From assembly GCA_964512765.1 (NCBI GenBank), contig CAZEKF010000022.1:1-17664 (forward strand): DNA of 17,664 nucleotides. The letters are read 5' to 3'. The translations under genes and the position numbers were made by a program. Every line of letters begins with the position of its first letter. The first letter of the stretch is position 1. Shown piece by piece: positions 1 through 6,233 of the stretch. The notes beneath the pieces were generated by a model, which saw nothing but the letters and a program-made list of their open reading frames with translations, did no database searches and was not told the DNA's origin. The stretch comes from GW2011-AR15 sp964512765. Lineage in GTDB: Archaea; Nanobdellota; Nanobdellia; Woesearchaeales; GW2011-AR15.

Positions 1-1
1 G

Positions 2-874
2 TCGCAGAGTAGCGAAGCGGAAGGGGATTATAAGGGGTGTCCCCTTATTTCATTATTCACAAAAGTTGATCAAAAAGGCAAATTATTTGCATTTTTTTGT
101 TTAGCATTGTCATTGTACAACTTTGGTATGTATTTCATAATATTTGCATCTGTCCCAGCTACTGCGTTGTTCTTGTACAAGATATCTATAATCGGTGGGA
201 TAATGGCTGTTGCATTTTTATTACATTTCACGATTATACACACTAATGATAAACATCATTACATGAAATATTTCTATATTTTTTCTTTAATTTTAGTAAT
301 ACTAGCATTAGGCAATGGTTTTTTTACTGGTGTTGAGTTTGTTGAAAATCGTTATAGGGAAACACTTGGTTTTGGCTATTATTTATTTACGTTTTTTGTC
401 ATATTCTCATATTTATTTATTTTAGCCAGGTTTATTATGCATTTGAAAAATTCAAAAAAGTTTGAAGTTAAGAACAGGACAAAATACTTGATTGTATTTT
501 TATCTATTTTATCATTAACAGTTGTATTAGACATGTTAAGAAACGCCGATATATTTGTGTTAATAGACACACTTCTTATGCAGTATGGAATAATAATCTT
601 TGCGTCAGGTGTTACATATACAATTGTCAAGTATAAACTGCTTAACATAAATGTTATAATTGAGAAGAGTGTGTTATACTCTACTATTGGAATTATTGTT
701 TTATTGATTTTTGAAATAGTGAAACTTGTTTTGGAAGATTTTTTTCAGAACATATTACATTTAAAAGAAGGTTACAGTGCAAAAGTTTCTGTGTTAGTGA
801 TCGCGTTCTTGTTCGAACCAATAAGAAACAAAACTGAGAAATTTTTTGACAAGTTATTTCTTGGATCTAAGTAA
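2..874 (+). CDS. 7TM sensor-like membrane protein without kinase domain, 5' end unresolved
   Basis: The frame is open from base 2 to the stop at 872-874. The only usual start codon is TTG at 107, but that falls inside the first visible helix (LFAFFCLALSLYNFGMYFI), so the real protein begins further upstream and is partial here or broken. About seven hydrophobic helices follow, with a YKLLNINVIIEKS stretch and then an EPIRNKTEKFFDKLF linker. This order resembles the N-terminal 7TM sensor region of histidine kinases (HisKA_7TM-like), where a GAF/PAS or kinase module normally follows. Here the protein stops right after the linker, so no kinase is attached and none is seen nearby. The 3' end overlaps the convergent gene at 854-1039 by 21 nt. 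The family call is by pattern only; another polytopic membrane protein is possible. Confidence 0.6.
   Translation, partial: SQSSEAEGDYKGCPLISLFTKVDQKGKLFAFFCLALSLYNFGMYFIIFASVPATALFLYKISIIGGIMAVAFLLHFTIIHTNDKHHYMKYFYIFSLILVILALGNGFFTGVEFVENRYRETLGFGYYLFTFFVIFSYLFILARFIMHLKNSKKFEVKNRTKYLIVFLSILSLTVVLDMLRNADIFVLIDTLLMQYGIIIFASGVTYTIVKYKLLNINVIIEKSVLYSTIGIIVLLIFEIVKLVLEDFFQNILHLKEGYSAKVSVLVIAFLFEPIRNKTEKFFDKLFLGSK
30..48. repeat. Short perfect hairpin, 8-bp arms, 3-nt loop
   Basis: ATAAGGGG and CCCCTTAT flank a TGT loop. It is much more GC-rich than its surroundings and resembles small extragenic palindromes. It lies inside the open frame of the 7TM gene, ahead of the first recognisable helix, so it may mark intergenic or inserted sequence rather than true coding DNA. 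Confidence 0.45.
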
Positions 875-1039
875 TTTCTTAATCTCTTTCACTTCTTTTA
901 TTAGTTCGCTCATTTTATCATTTACTTTACTCTGTTTCCAGTTAAGGTACATCATATAGAGTTGGAAAGCAAACGCAATAAAATAAGCAAAAAGCATTGC
1001 AATGAATGATCCGCTTAAAAAATCAGCTGTTAGTTCCAT
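854..1039 (-). CDS. Small membrane protein with C-terminal coiled coil (61 aa)
   Basis: I do not recognise a family. The protein has one hydrophobic segment at about residues 8-32 (GSFIAMLFAYFIAFAFQLYM), followed by a charged helical tail (about 34-61) with heptad-like spacing (MSELIKEVKEIKKLL). This suggests a single-pass protein with a cytoplasmic coiled coil. An AT-rich box (atatttaaac on the minus strand) lies about 25 nt before the ATG, which fits a leaderless or near-leaderless archaeal gene. Its 3' end overlaps the end of the convergent 7TM gene by 21 nt, so the two messages are antisense at their tails. Length, composition and promoter make it a credible gene, but no function can be assigned. 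Confidence 0.65.
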   Translation of the reverse strand: MELTADFLSGSFIAMLFAYFIAFAFQLYMMYLNWKQSKVNDKMSELIKEVKEIKKLLRSKK

Positions 1040-1072
1040 ATTTACAAAAAGAGAAGTTAATGTTTAAATATT

Positions 1073-1969
1073 TTATCTAACAAGATTTTTTAATCCGATT
1101 TTATTAACATACCCAATAACATCATTGTATTCATTATTGGTTAATCTTCTGTTCATTTCACTAAACCTATTTATTTTATAAGTTGGATAATATTGTTCCA
1201 TAATATTAACTCTTGCCATTTCACCAAGATTATTTTTTATCCATTTTAAGATTGGTTTAGCGCAACAGTTGATATGAGATGGCATTACTAAAACTCTTAC
1301 TAATAATTCAGCATCTTTACTAGCTGTTACAAAATTTCTTTTCACAGCATCAACATAATTATTTGTTAAACTGTATTTTTTACTACAATCATCACTAAAA
1401 TACCTGAAATCTAACAAATAAACATCAACTATTCCTTTTAATATTTCAGCTGTTTTATCGCTGTAATATGAATTACTGTTCCAGACAACAGGGATATTAG
1501 ATTTAACAAGCTTCAAACATTTTAATATGTTGTATAAGTAAGACGTCGGGTCACCACCTACAAAATTCACGTTTCTAGAACCTTCATTATATTTTTTATC
1601 AATCCAAGCAGCAGCTTCTTTTTCACTCCATTCTTCTCCTAACTCAGGACTAACACTTTCTGGAGCGTTCTGACAATATTGACACCGCATTGTACATCCT
1701 GCCATGAATAATGTTGCGCTCGGTATTAATTCTGATTCTTCACCCCAATGAGTGTGCGCACCGAATATATTGAATTTTAGACCAACTCTACAAACACCTA
1801 ATTTTTCATTCCTGTCAATATAACACTTCCTCTCGCATAATTCACAATTCTTAAGAATTTGTTCTACGTGTTTGATTTTATTATCCAATAATTTCTTATT
1901 AGTTTGAAACCTAGGCAACTGTTTTCCTTGTAGAATTTTAATATAGTTAGGATATGTTTTTTCAATCAT
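1073..1969 (-). CDS. Radical SAM protein, PflX/COG1313-like
   Basis: A probable radical S-adenosylmethionine enzyme of the group related to pyruvate-formate-lyase activating enzymes (COG1313, 'PflX'). The cluster-binding motif is C92-x3-C96-x2-C99 (GCTMRCQYCQ). Before it lies a second cysteine set, C42, C45, C49 and C60 (CELCERKC...GVC), typical of this subgroup and probably binding metal or an extra cluster. The usual GGE motif reads GGDP at 138-141, as I recall for this family. The 298-aa length is normal. The substrate is unknown: no glycyl-radical enzyme or other obvious partner is next to it. A TATA-like stretch lies about 25 nt before the ATG, so it is probably its own transcription unit. 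Superfamily is sure; subgroup is likely; reaction is unknown. Confidence 0.88.
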   Translation of the reverse strand: MIEKTYPNYIKILQGKQLPRFQTNKKLLDNKIKHVEQILKNCELCERKCYIDRNEKLGVCRVGLKFNIFGAHTHWGEESELIPSATLFMAGCTMRCQYCQNAPESVSPELGEEWSEKEAAAWIDKKYNEGSRNVNFVGGDPTSYLYNILKCLKLVKSNIPVVWNSNSYYSDKTAEILKGIVDVYLLDFRYFSDDCSKKYSLTNNYVDAVKRNFVTASKDAELLVRVLVMPSHINCCAKPILKWIKNNLGEMARVNIMEQYYPTYKINRFSEMNRRLTNNEYNDVIGYVNKIGLKNLVR

Positions 1970-2069
1970 TTTAATTTATTTATTAATAGAAATATATGTG
2001 ATTGAATACTTATAATAGTTATTATAATGTAAGATGGATCTTCCATGTTAAAAAATAAAAATTATTTAC

Positions 2070-2198
2070 CTATGGAGGACCTTTTCCAGAACATAGTTTT
2101 GTACACAGGCTTGTTTCACTCTTAAAATCTTTTTTCATATATCCCACCCCTAATATTTTTTCAACTGGTTTCTGAGAATTCCATATAATAGAAGCCAC
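2070..2198 (-). CDS. Possible 42-aa ORF downstream of the tRNA (weak)
   Basis: A GTG-initiated frame encodes 42 aa. An internal ATG at 2138, preceded by a G-rich stretch (ggggtggga), would give only 22 aa. Two cysteines (LCTKLC) and a Gly-Pro-Pro end are the only notable features. The frame stays open upstream to about 2235 with no start codon, so it could be a remnant of a longer gene. A TTAAATA box lies about 35 nt before the GTG. It is listed because it is the best coding candidate in the 500-nt stretch between the radical SAM gene and the tRNA. There is no family match, and it may be chance. Confidence 0.2.
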   Translation of the reverse strand: MASIIWNSQKPVEKILGVGYMKKDFKSETSLCTKLCSGKGPP

Positions 2199-2274
2199 TG
2201 CCTTCTCTAAAAAATAGGAAAGATATTCAAGTATTTAATTTTTTTTAATGTCATACAAAATACTACTCACAAAA

Positions 2275-2309
2275 AAAGAAAATGCGAAGGCCGGATAAAG
2301 AAAATGCGA
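2275..2309. repeat. Direct repeat aaagaaaatgcga (2 copies, 22-nt period)
   Basis: Perfect 13-bp copies lie at 2275-2287 and 2297-2309. Read on the minus strand each is TCGCATTTTCTTT, a T-rich tract downstream of the tRNA-Gly gene, so they may act as archaeal T-tract terminators. The first copy runs into atgcgaaggccgga (2282-2295), which matches the tRNA 3' end (2365-2378) at 12 of 14 positions. Confidence 0.5.
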
Positions 2310-2317
2310 CAACCACT

Positions 2318-2351
2318 GCGTGAACGTCTGCATTTTCAGACCCGTTCACGC
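2318..2351. repeat. Strong hairpin just 3' of tRNA-Gly
   Basis: The 9-bp arms GCGTGAACG (2318-2326) and CGTTCACGC (2343-2351) enclose a 4-bp TCTG/CAGA extension with a two-base bulge and a 6-nt loop. It begins about 15 nt beyond the tRNA 3' end on the minus strand. It may be a processing or termination structure, or a dispersed palindrome. It is GC-rich compared with its surroundings. Confidence 0.6.
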
Positions 2352-2365
2352 ATTCGCTGCGCTCA

Positions 2366-2455
2366 TGCGAAGACCGGGAATCGAACCCGGACCTCAACGT
2401 CTTTACTTATTATTATAATTGGCAACGTCGTGTTGTACCACTCAACTATCCTCGC
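2366..2455 (-). tRNA. tRNA-Gly(GCC) with a 19-nt intron
   Basis: The minus strand folds as a full tRNA. The acceptor GCGAGGA pairs with TCTTCGC (one G-U); the D arm is GTTG/CAAC; the anticodon stem is CGACG/CGTTG with loop TTGCCA+A; the T arm is CCGGG-TTCGATT-CCCGG; the discriminator is A at 2366. The anticodon GCC at 2423-2421 reads glycine. Nineteen extra bases (2401-2419) sit after position 37, the standard archaeal intron site, giving a 71-nt mature tRNA before CCA addition. CCA is not encoded. A TATA box (gttttataaag, minus strand, about 2479-2489) lies about 27 nt upstream and overlaps the tail of the neighbouring gene. Confidence 0.95.
2401..2419 (-). other. tRNA-Gly intron (19 nt, position 37/38)
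   Basis: The inserted bases ATTATAATAATAAGTAAAG interrupt the anticodon loop after A37. Removing them restores a normal 7-nt loop closed by five pairs. The position is that of the canonical archaeal bulge-helix-bulge intron cut by the splicing endonuclease. The length is near the short end for such introns, and I did not verify a full bulge-helix-bulge fold. Confidence 0.85.
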
Positions 2456-2493
2456 TTACAGAGAAGAGAAAAAATAATTCTTTATAAAACTTA

Positions 2494-2859
2494 TTAAACT
2501 CTGTTCTTAATTGACTCAATTACTTCTAATAGTTTGTTTTTTGTCTCTTTTACAAACTCGATTCTAACCCCTCCTAATGAAACAACAATATTTCCATTCT
2601 TTGCTACGACTTTCCTTAATCCTTGGTACTCATTGCCGTTAGTCCTTAATGTGCAATGTAAAATTGTTTTCTTTTCTTTACCTTGTAATAGATTATGAAA
2701 ATCTTCTAAATCAACAATATCTTTCAGAACAAGGTTAAGATTAAATTTATCATTTTCAAAACAAAGAACATTCGAATTATTATGAGATTTAAGTGTAATG
2801 TCACACTCCATATCTTCTTGATTTTCTGCTGAATACAGCTTAAGTTTTACAGACACCAT
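2494..2859 (-). CDS. Hypothetical protein (121 aa)
   Basis: Not recognised. It is a soluble protein with alternating hydrophobic and charged residues that suggest mostly beta strands (for example MVSVKLKLYS, KTILHCTLRT, NIVVSLGGVRIEFV), ending in an amphipathic helix (ETKNKLLEVIESIKNRV). There is no membrane segment and no metal motif. A TATA box (atttaaata, minus strand, 2886-2894) lies about 27-30 nt before the ATG, pointing to a leaderless transcript. The gene is divergent from alaS and shares a 170-nt control region with it. The tRNA-Gly gene follows on the same strand about 40 nt on, with the tRNA TATA box lying against this gene's stop codon. Confidence 0.75.
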   Translation of the reverse strand: MVSVKLKLYSAENQEDMECDITLKSHNNSNVLCFENDKFNLNLVLKDIVDLEDFHNLLQGKEKKTILHCTLRTNGNEYQGLRKVVAKNGNIVVSLGGVRIEFVKETKNKLLEVIESIKNRV

Positions 2860-2905
2860 CTTTTACGACTAGGAGAAGAATGTTATATTTAAATGTAGTC
2901 CCAAA

Positions 2906-2917
2906 ACCTTTAAATAA
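2906..2917 (+). promoter_or_regulatory. Upstream promoter (BRE/TATA) of the alaS leader
   Basis: ACCTTTAAATAA is a good archaeal TATA element with purine-rich sequence just before it (ccaaaa). The expected transcription start, about 25-28 nt downstream, falls at or just before the ATG of the 9-codon leader ORF at 2940, so that ORF would be read leaderless. A second box (ttatttaaata, 2993-3003) lies nearer alaS, but its expected start point would exclude the alaS ribosome site. Confidence 0.55.
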
Positions 2918-2939
2918 AATTGTACTATTCCTTTCTGTT

Positions 2940-2969
2940 ATGAGAACTCCTGCAATAGCGGCTCGGTAA
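2940..2969 (+). CDS. Possible alaS leader peptide, MRTPAIAAR (9 aa)
   Basis: ATG-AGA-ACT-CCT-GCA-ATA-GCG-GCT-CGG-TAA. Three of nine codons are alanine, clustered at positions 5, 7 and 8, and the next gene downstream encodes alanyl-tRNA synthetase. The ATG sits where a transcript from the 2906-2917 TATA box should begin. ATGAGA (2940-2945) can pair with TCTCAT (2974-2979), and CCtGC/GCGG can form an inner stem, so ribosome stalling could alter the fold. The stretch is more GC-rich than its flanks. This would be a leader peptide sensing Ala-tRNA supply, a mechanism known in bacteria and inferred here. The ORF is short enough to be chance. Confidence 0.35.
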   Translation: MRTPAIAAR

Positions 2970-3015
2970 TTTATCTCATTGTATTTCTAAAATTATTTAA
3001 ATAATAACGTTTATA

Positions 3016-3021
3016 GGGTGA
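3016..3021 (+). promoter_or_regulatory. Ribosome binding site of alaS
   Basis: GGGTGA lies 7 nt before the ATG at 3029 and matches the archaeal anti-Shine-Dalgarno end (complement of UCACC). It supports this start and implies a leader longer than the nearest TATA box (2993-3003) would give. Confidence 0.6.
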
Positions 3022-3028
3022 ATAAATA

Positions 3029-5539
3029 ATGAAAACAGACAAACAAATAAAAAAAGAATTTAAGTTAGAAGCAAGTAAAAATCCTGATAAGTATTACGCA
3101 GTCGGTCATTTGAAAAAAGAAGGTTACCAGAGAAGGAAATGTAAGTGCGGCATATATTATTGGACTGTTATTAAAAATCAGAAACATTGTGGTGATCCTG
3201 CATGTTCAGGCGGTTATAGGTTTATAGGTAACACTCCAGCTAAAGAAGAACTTGACTATATCCAGTTATGGAAACGGTTTGCTGCAATTTTTAAGAAGTT
3301 AGGTTACACTGAAATTAAACGGTATCCTGTTGTTGCCCGATGGCGTGATGACCAGTACTGGGTAGGCGCTTCTATTTACGACTTCCAACCGCACGTTGTT
3401 ACTGGTGCAGTTGAACCTCCTGCTAACCCGCTTGTAGTCCCACAGTTTTGTTTAAGGTTTAATGACATTGATAACGTAGGTATTACAGGGTCGCATTATA
3501 CAGGCTTCATAATGATAGGTCAGCACATGTTTGTTCCTAAAGAAGAATGGGACCAGAACAAAGTTTTTTCAGACATTCATACTTGGTTAAAAGAAGGTCT
3601 CGGATTACCTAACAAAGAAATAACTTTCCATGAAGATGCATGGGCAGGTGGTGGTAACTTTGGCCCATGCATGGAATATTTTAGTCGAGGATTGGAACTT
3701 GGTAACCAGGTTTACATGTTATACGAACAAACACCTAGTGGTAGAAAAGGTTTGCCATTAAAAGTTTTGGACATGGGCATGGGTCATGAACGTAACGCAT
3801 GGTTTACTAAAGGAACAAGTACAAGCTATGAAACAACTTTCCCGACAGTTGCTAAAAAACTTTACAAAATAACAGGTATTCAGCCAGAAGGTAATTTAAT
3901 GAAAAAATTTTTACCGTATTCTTCTTATTTAAACATTGACGAAGTTGAAGATATTAATAAGACATGGAAGTTTGTTGCTAAAAAAATTAATATTGATGTT
4001 AAAGAACTTAAACAAAAAATATTGCCGTTATCTGCACTGTATTCAATTGCTGACCATGCACGAACTGCATTGTTTGCTATTTCTGACGGTGCACTGCCTA
4101 ACAACGTTGGCGGCGGGTATAATTTAAGAGTTATTTTAAGACGAGCAATGGATCTTATTGATAAATATAAATGGAAAGTTTCTTTAGCTGAAGTTGCTGA
4201 ATGGCACGCTAGTTATTTAAAACCATTATTTCCTGAGTTAAGCGAGAATCTTGACAGTGTGAAAACTATTCTTGATGTTGAGAAACATAAGTATAAAGAA
4301 ACTAAACGAAAGTCTAAACAAATGATTGTTAACTTGTTAAAAAAAGATTCTGATATACCTGAAAAAAAGTTTATTGAATTATACGTTTCACAAGGGATCA
4401 GCCCTGAGATGATATCTGAACAAGCAAACAAAAAAATCACTATACCTAATGATTTCTACACAAAAGTTTCTGAATTACAAAAAGAAACAGTAATTGTTAA
4501 AGAAAAAAAGAAAGAACTTGATCTAAAAGATATACCTGAAACAGAAATCATGTATTACAAAGATTTTGCAATGATCGAGTTCAGTACAAGTGTTTTGAAA
4601 GTTATTGGTAATAAGGTTATATTGAATAAATCTGCATTCTATCCAACTTCTGGCGGACAGTTGAATGATATTGGTACATTAGACAAGGTAAATGTTGTTG
4701 ACGTGTATAAACAAGGCGGTCATATTGTACATGTACTGGATTCTAAACCTAAGTTCAAGAAAAACGATGTTGTTAAAGGTAAGATTGATTTCAAAAGAAG
4801 GTTGCAGTTAGCACAGCATCATACCTCGACTCATATTATAAACGGATCTGCTAAAAAAGTATTAGGTAATCATGTTTGGCAAGCCGGCGCGCATAAAGAC
4901 ATTAACAAAGCCAGACTGGATATAACGCATTACGAATCATTATCAGATGATCAAGTTAGAAAAATTGAAAATTATGCTAATAAAATCATTGAAAGAAACC
5001 TGCCTGTATATTCAACAATATTTCCTAAAAACATTGCTGAGAAAAAGTATGGTTTTACATTGTATCAAGGCGGTGCAATCCCTGGCAAAACATTACGTGT
5101 TGTTGAAATCAAGGGTTTTGATGTTGAAGCTTGCAGTGGCACTCATTTACATTTAACAGGCGAGGCTAAGTTAATAAAAATCTTAAAAACCAGTAAAATT
5201 CAAGACGGTATGGTTCGAATAGAATTCACTGCTGGTGAAGCAGCTGCTAAAGAAATTAATCGAGAAACTGATATTTTACAAGACGCTGCTAAAATATTAG
5301 ATTGTAAAATTAACCAAGTGCCTGGACGTGCTAAAGAATTGTTCCAAAAATGGAAAAAGGTTGTTAAAAAGAAAAGAATAGACAGTAAAGATGATTTCAA
5401 ATTAACGAGCAAAGAAGAAACTAAAGATACTGAACCAATTATTCTAAAAAATACTGCTTTGATATTAAAAACACAGCCTGAGCATATTAATAAGACTCTT
5501 AATAGGTTTGTGAAGGAGTTAATGAGTAAAAAGAACTAA
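3029..5539 (+). CDS. alaS: Alanyl-tRNA synthetase, archaeal type
   Basis: Charges tRNA-Ala with alanine in the cytoplasm and clears mischarged Ser/Gly. The N-terminus has the archaeal Cys-rich module (C38, C40, C54, C59: RKCKCGIYYW...HCGDPAC). The class II catalytic core follows (about 75-300; RYPVVARWRDD, MGMGHERNAW). The editing domain carries zinc ligands H598-x3-H602 (HTSTH) and C702-x3-H706 (CSGTH). The protein is 836 aa against about 890-915 in typical archaeal enzymes; the deficit is at the C-terminus, where the C-Ala dimerisation domain appears reduced to about 60 residues after a basic linker (KWKKVVKKKR). It is preceded by GGGTGA and a long leader that may be regulatory. It overlaps the convergent ferredoxin gene by 4 nt. 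Confidence 0.97.
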   Translation: MKTDKQIKKEFKLEASKNPDKYYAVGHLKKEGYQRRKCKCGIYYWTVIKNQKHCGDPACSGGYRFIGNTPAKEELDYIQLWKRFAAIFKKLGYTEIKRYPVVARWRDDQYWVGASIYDFQPHVVTGAVEPPANPLVVPQFCLRFNDIDNVGITGSHYTGFIMIGQHMFVPKEEWDQNKVFSDIHTWLKEGLGLPNKEITFHEDAWAGGGNFGPCMEYFSRGLELGNQVYMLYEQTPSGRKGLPLKVLDMGMGHERNAWFTKGTSTSYETTFPTVAKKLYKITGIQPEGNLMKKFLPYSSYLNIDEVEDINKTWKFVAKKINIDVKELKQKILPLSALYSIADHARTALFAISDGALPNNVGGGYNLRVILRRAMDLIDKYKWKVSLAEVAEWHASYLKPLFPELSENLDSVKTILDVEKHKYKETKRKSKQMIVNLLKKDSDIPEKKFIELYVSQGISPEMISEQANKKITIPNDFYTKVSELQKETVIVKEKKKELDLKDIPETEIMYYKDFAMIEFSTSVLKVIGNKVILNKSAFYPTSGGQLNDIGTLDKVNVVDVYKQGGHIVHVLDSKPKFKKNDVVKGKIDFKRRLQLAQHHTSTHIINGSAKKVLGNHVWQAGAHKDINKARLDITHYESLSDDQVRKIENYANKIIERNLPVYSTIFPKNIAEKKYGFTLYQGGAIPGKTLRVVEIKGFDVEACSGTHLHLTGEAKLIKILKTSKIQDGMVRIEFTAGEAAAKEINRETDILQDAAKILDCKINQVPGRAKELFQKWKKVVKKKRIDSKDDFKLTSKEETKDTEPIILKNTALILKTQPEHINKTLNRFVKELMSKKN

Positions 5540-5808
5540 ATTATTCTCTCTTTTGTTTCTTCGTCATCTATATGTATGACTTCAACAGGGCATGACTCAG
5601 CAGCTTCCATGTTAATTTCAAAATCTTTTTCAGTGATTTTTTTCTCTTGCCAGCCTTTTTCTTTGTCAACGCCGTTTATTATATCAGATTTACCGTCATC
5701 GTTCATTTCCCAGAAATCTGGTGCTATAACAGCGCACGCTCCGCAACCTATACAGTTCTCACGATCGTGCAATAATTTGTAATTCTTCCCCATATTTTCA
5801 TCAGACAT
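5536..5808 (-). CDS. Ferredoxin, single [4Fe-4S] cluster
   Basis: A 90-aa soluble electron carrier. Cluster ligands are C19, C22 and C25 (CIGCGAC) plus a remote C73 followed by Pro (AAESCPVEVIHI). This is the single-cluster arrangement of small archaeal and bacterial ferredoxins, as opposed to the two-cluster 2[4Fe-4S] type. The middle is acidic (MNDDGKSDII...KEKGWQEKKITEKDFEINME), consistent with docking to partner enzymes. Possible partners in the window are the radical SAM protein, as an electron acceptor, and any 2-oxoacid or redox enzyme elsewhere. It ends 4 nt inside the alaS tail and starts 31 nt from the next gene upstream on the same strand. The family call is firm; the partner is unknown. 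Confidence 0.93.
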   Translation of the reverse strand: MSDENMGKNYKLLHDRENCIGCGACAVIAPDFWEMNDDGKSDIINGVDKEKGWQEKKITEKDFEINMEAAESCPVEVIHIDDEETKERII

Positions 5809-5839
5809 TTTTAGGCTATTTAAAGATTTCGAATTAGAA

Positions 5840-6202
5840 TTATTTGTATCCAGTATAAGTTGTTTTTCTAGTCTTAGTTTCTACTTCCATACCACGAAGA
5901 GATACAGTATAACTAGATAGTAAAACTTCCTCTGGTGAGTCAGTTATTGGTACTAATCCAACACAGTCACCATCTTTGGCATGTCTCTCTATAAAAGCAT
6001 TCATAGGTATGGGATATTTTTGAGGAGATGGTTCTTGTATAAGAGCTCCGTTTCTTACTCTTGCTTGAAGATAATGTTTGTTTCCTAAAAAAAAGACTAT
6101 GCTTCCATCTGGATTATCTAGAACAACAACTTGTTCAAGAGATTCAATAGCTACTGGAACATCTAGTAGAATATTAAATGCGTCAATATTCAAACCACCC
6201 AT
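5840..6202 (-). CDS. Hypothetical protein (120 aa)
   Basis: Not recognised. I chose the ATG at 6202 and not the far one at 6334. The extra 44 residues of the longer frame are a hydrophobic run that overlaps the end of the endonuclease III gene, whereas a strong TATA box (ttttatatata, minus strand, about 6219-6232) lies about 20-30 nt before 6202. The 120-aa product is soluble and likely beta-rich (PVAIESLEQVVVLDN, GSIVFFLGNKHYLQARVRN), with a middle QEPSPQKYPIP loop and a basic C-terminal tail (VETKTRKTTYTGYK). No catalytic or metal motif stands out. It lies between ferredoxin and nth on the same strand, but its own promoter argues against a functional link. Confidence 0.65.
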   Translation of the reverse strand: MGGLNIDAFNILLDVPVAIESLEQVVVLDNPDGSIVFFLGNKHYLQARVRNGALIQEPSPQKYPIPMNAFIERHAKDGDCVGLVPITDSPEEVLLSSYTVSLRGMEVETKTRKTTYTGYK

Positions 6203-6233
6203 AATATAACCAAAATAAATTATATATATAAAA

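Noticed and set aside
379..648. Minus-strand 89-aa frame within the 7TM gene
   Set aside because: It lies antisense to a clear membrane protein and has no promoter or coherent domain; hydrophobic codons read backwards often leave such frames.
2034..2046. Hairpin ATGGA-TCT-TCCAT
   Set aside because: Five-bp arms in AT-rich DNA with no T-run or gene end beside it; likely chance.
2275..2309. CRISPR-like repeat
   Set aside because: Only two 13-bp copies with a 9-bp spacer; no array and no cas genes.
2940..2980. C/D box small RNA in the alaS leader
   Set aside because: No RUGAUGA or CUGA boxes are present at suitable spacing.
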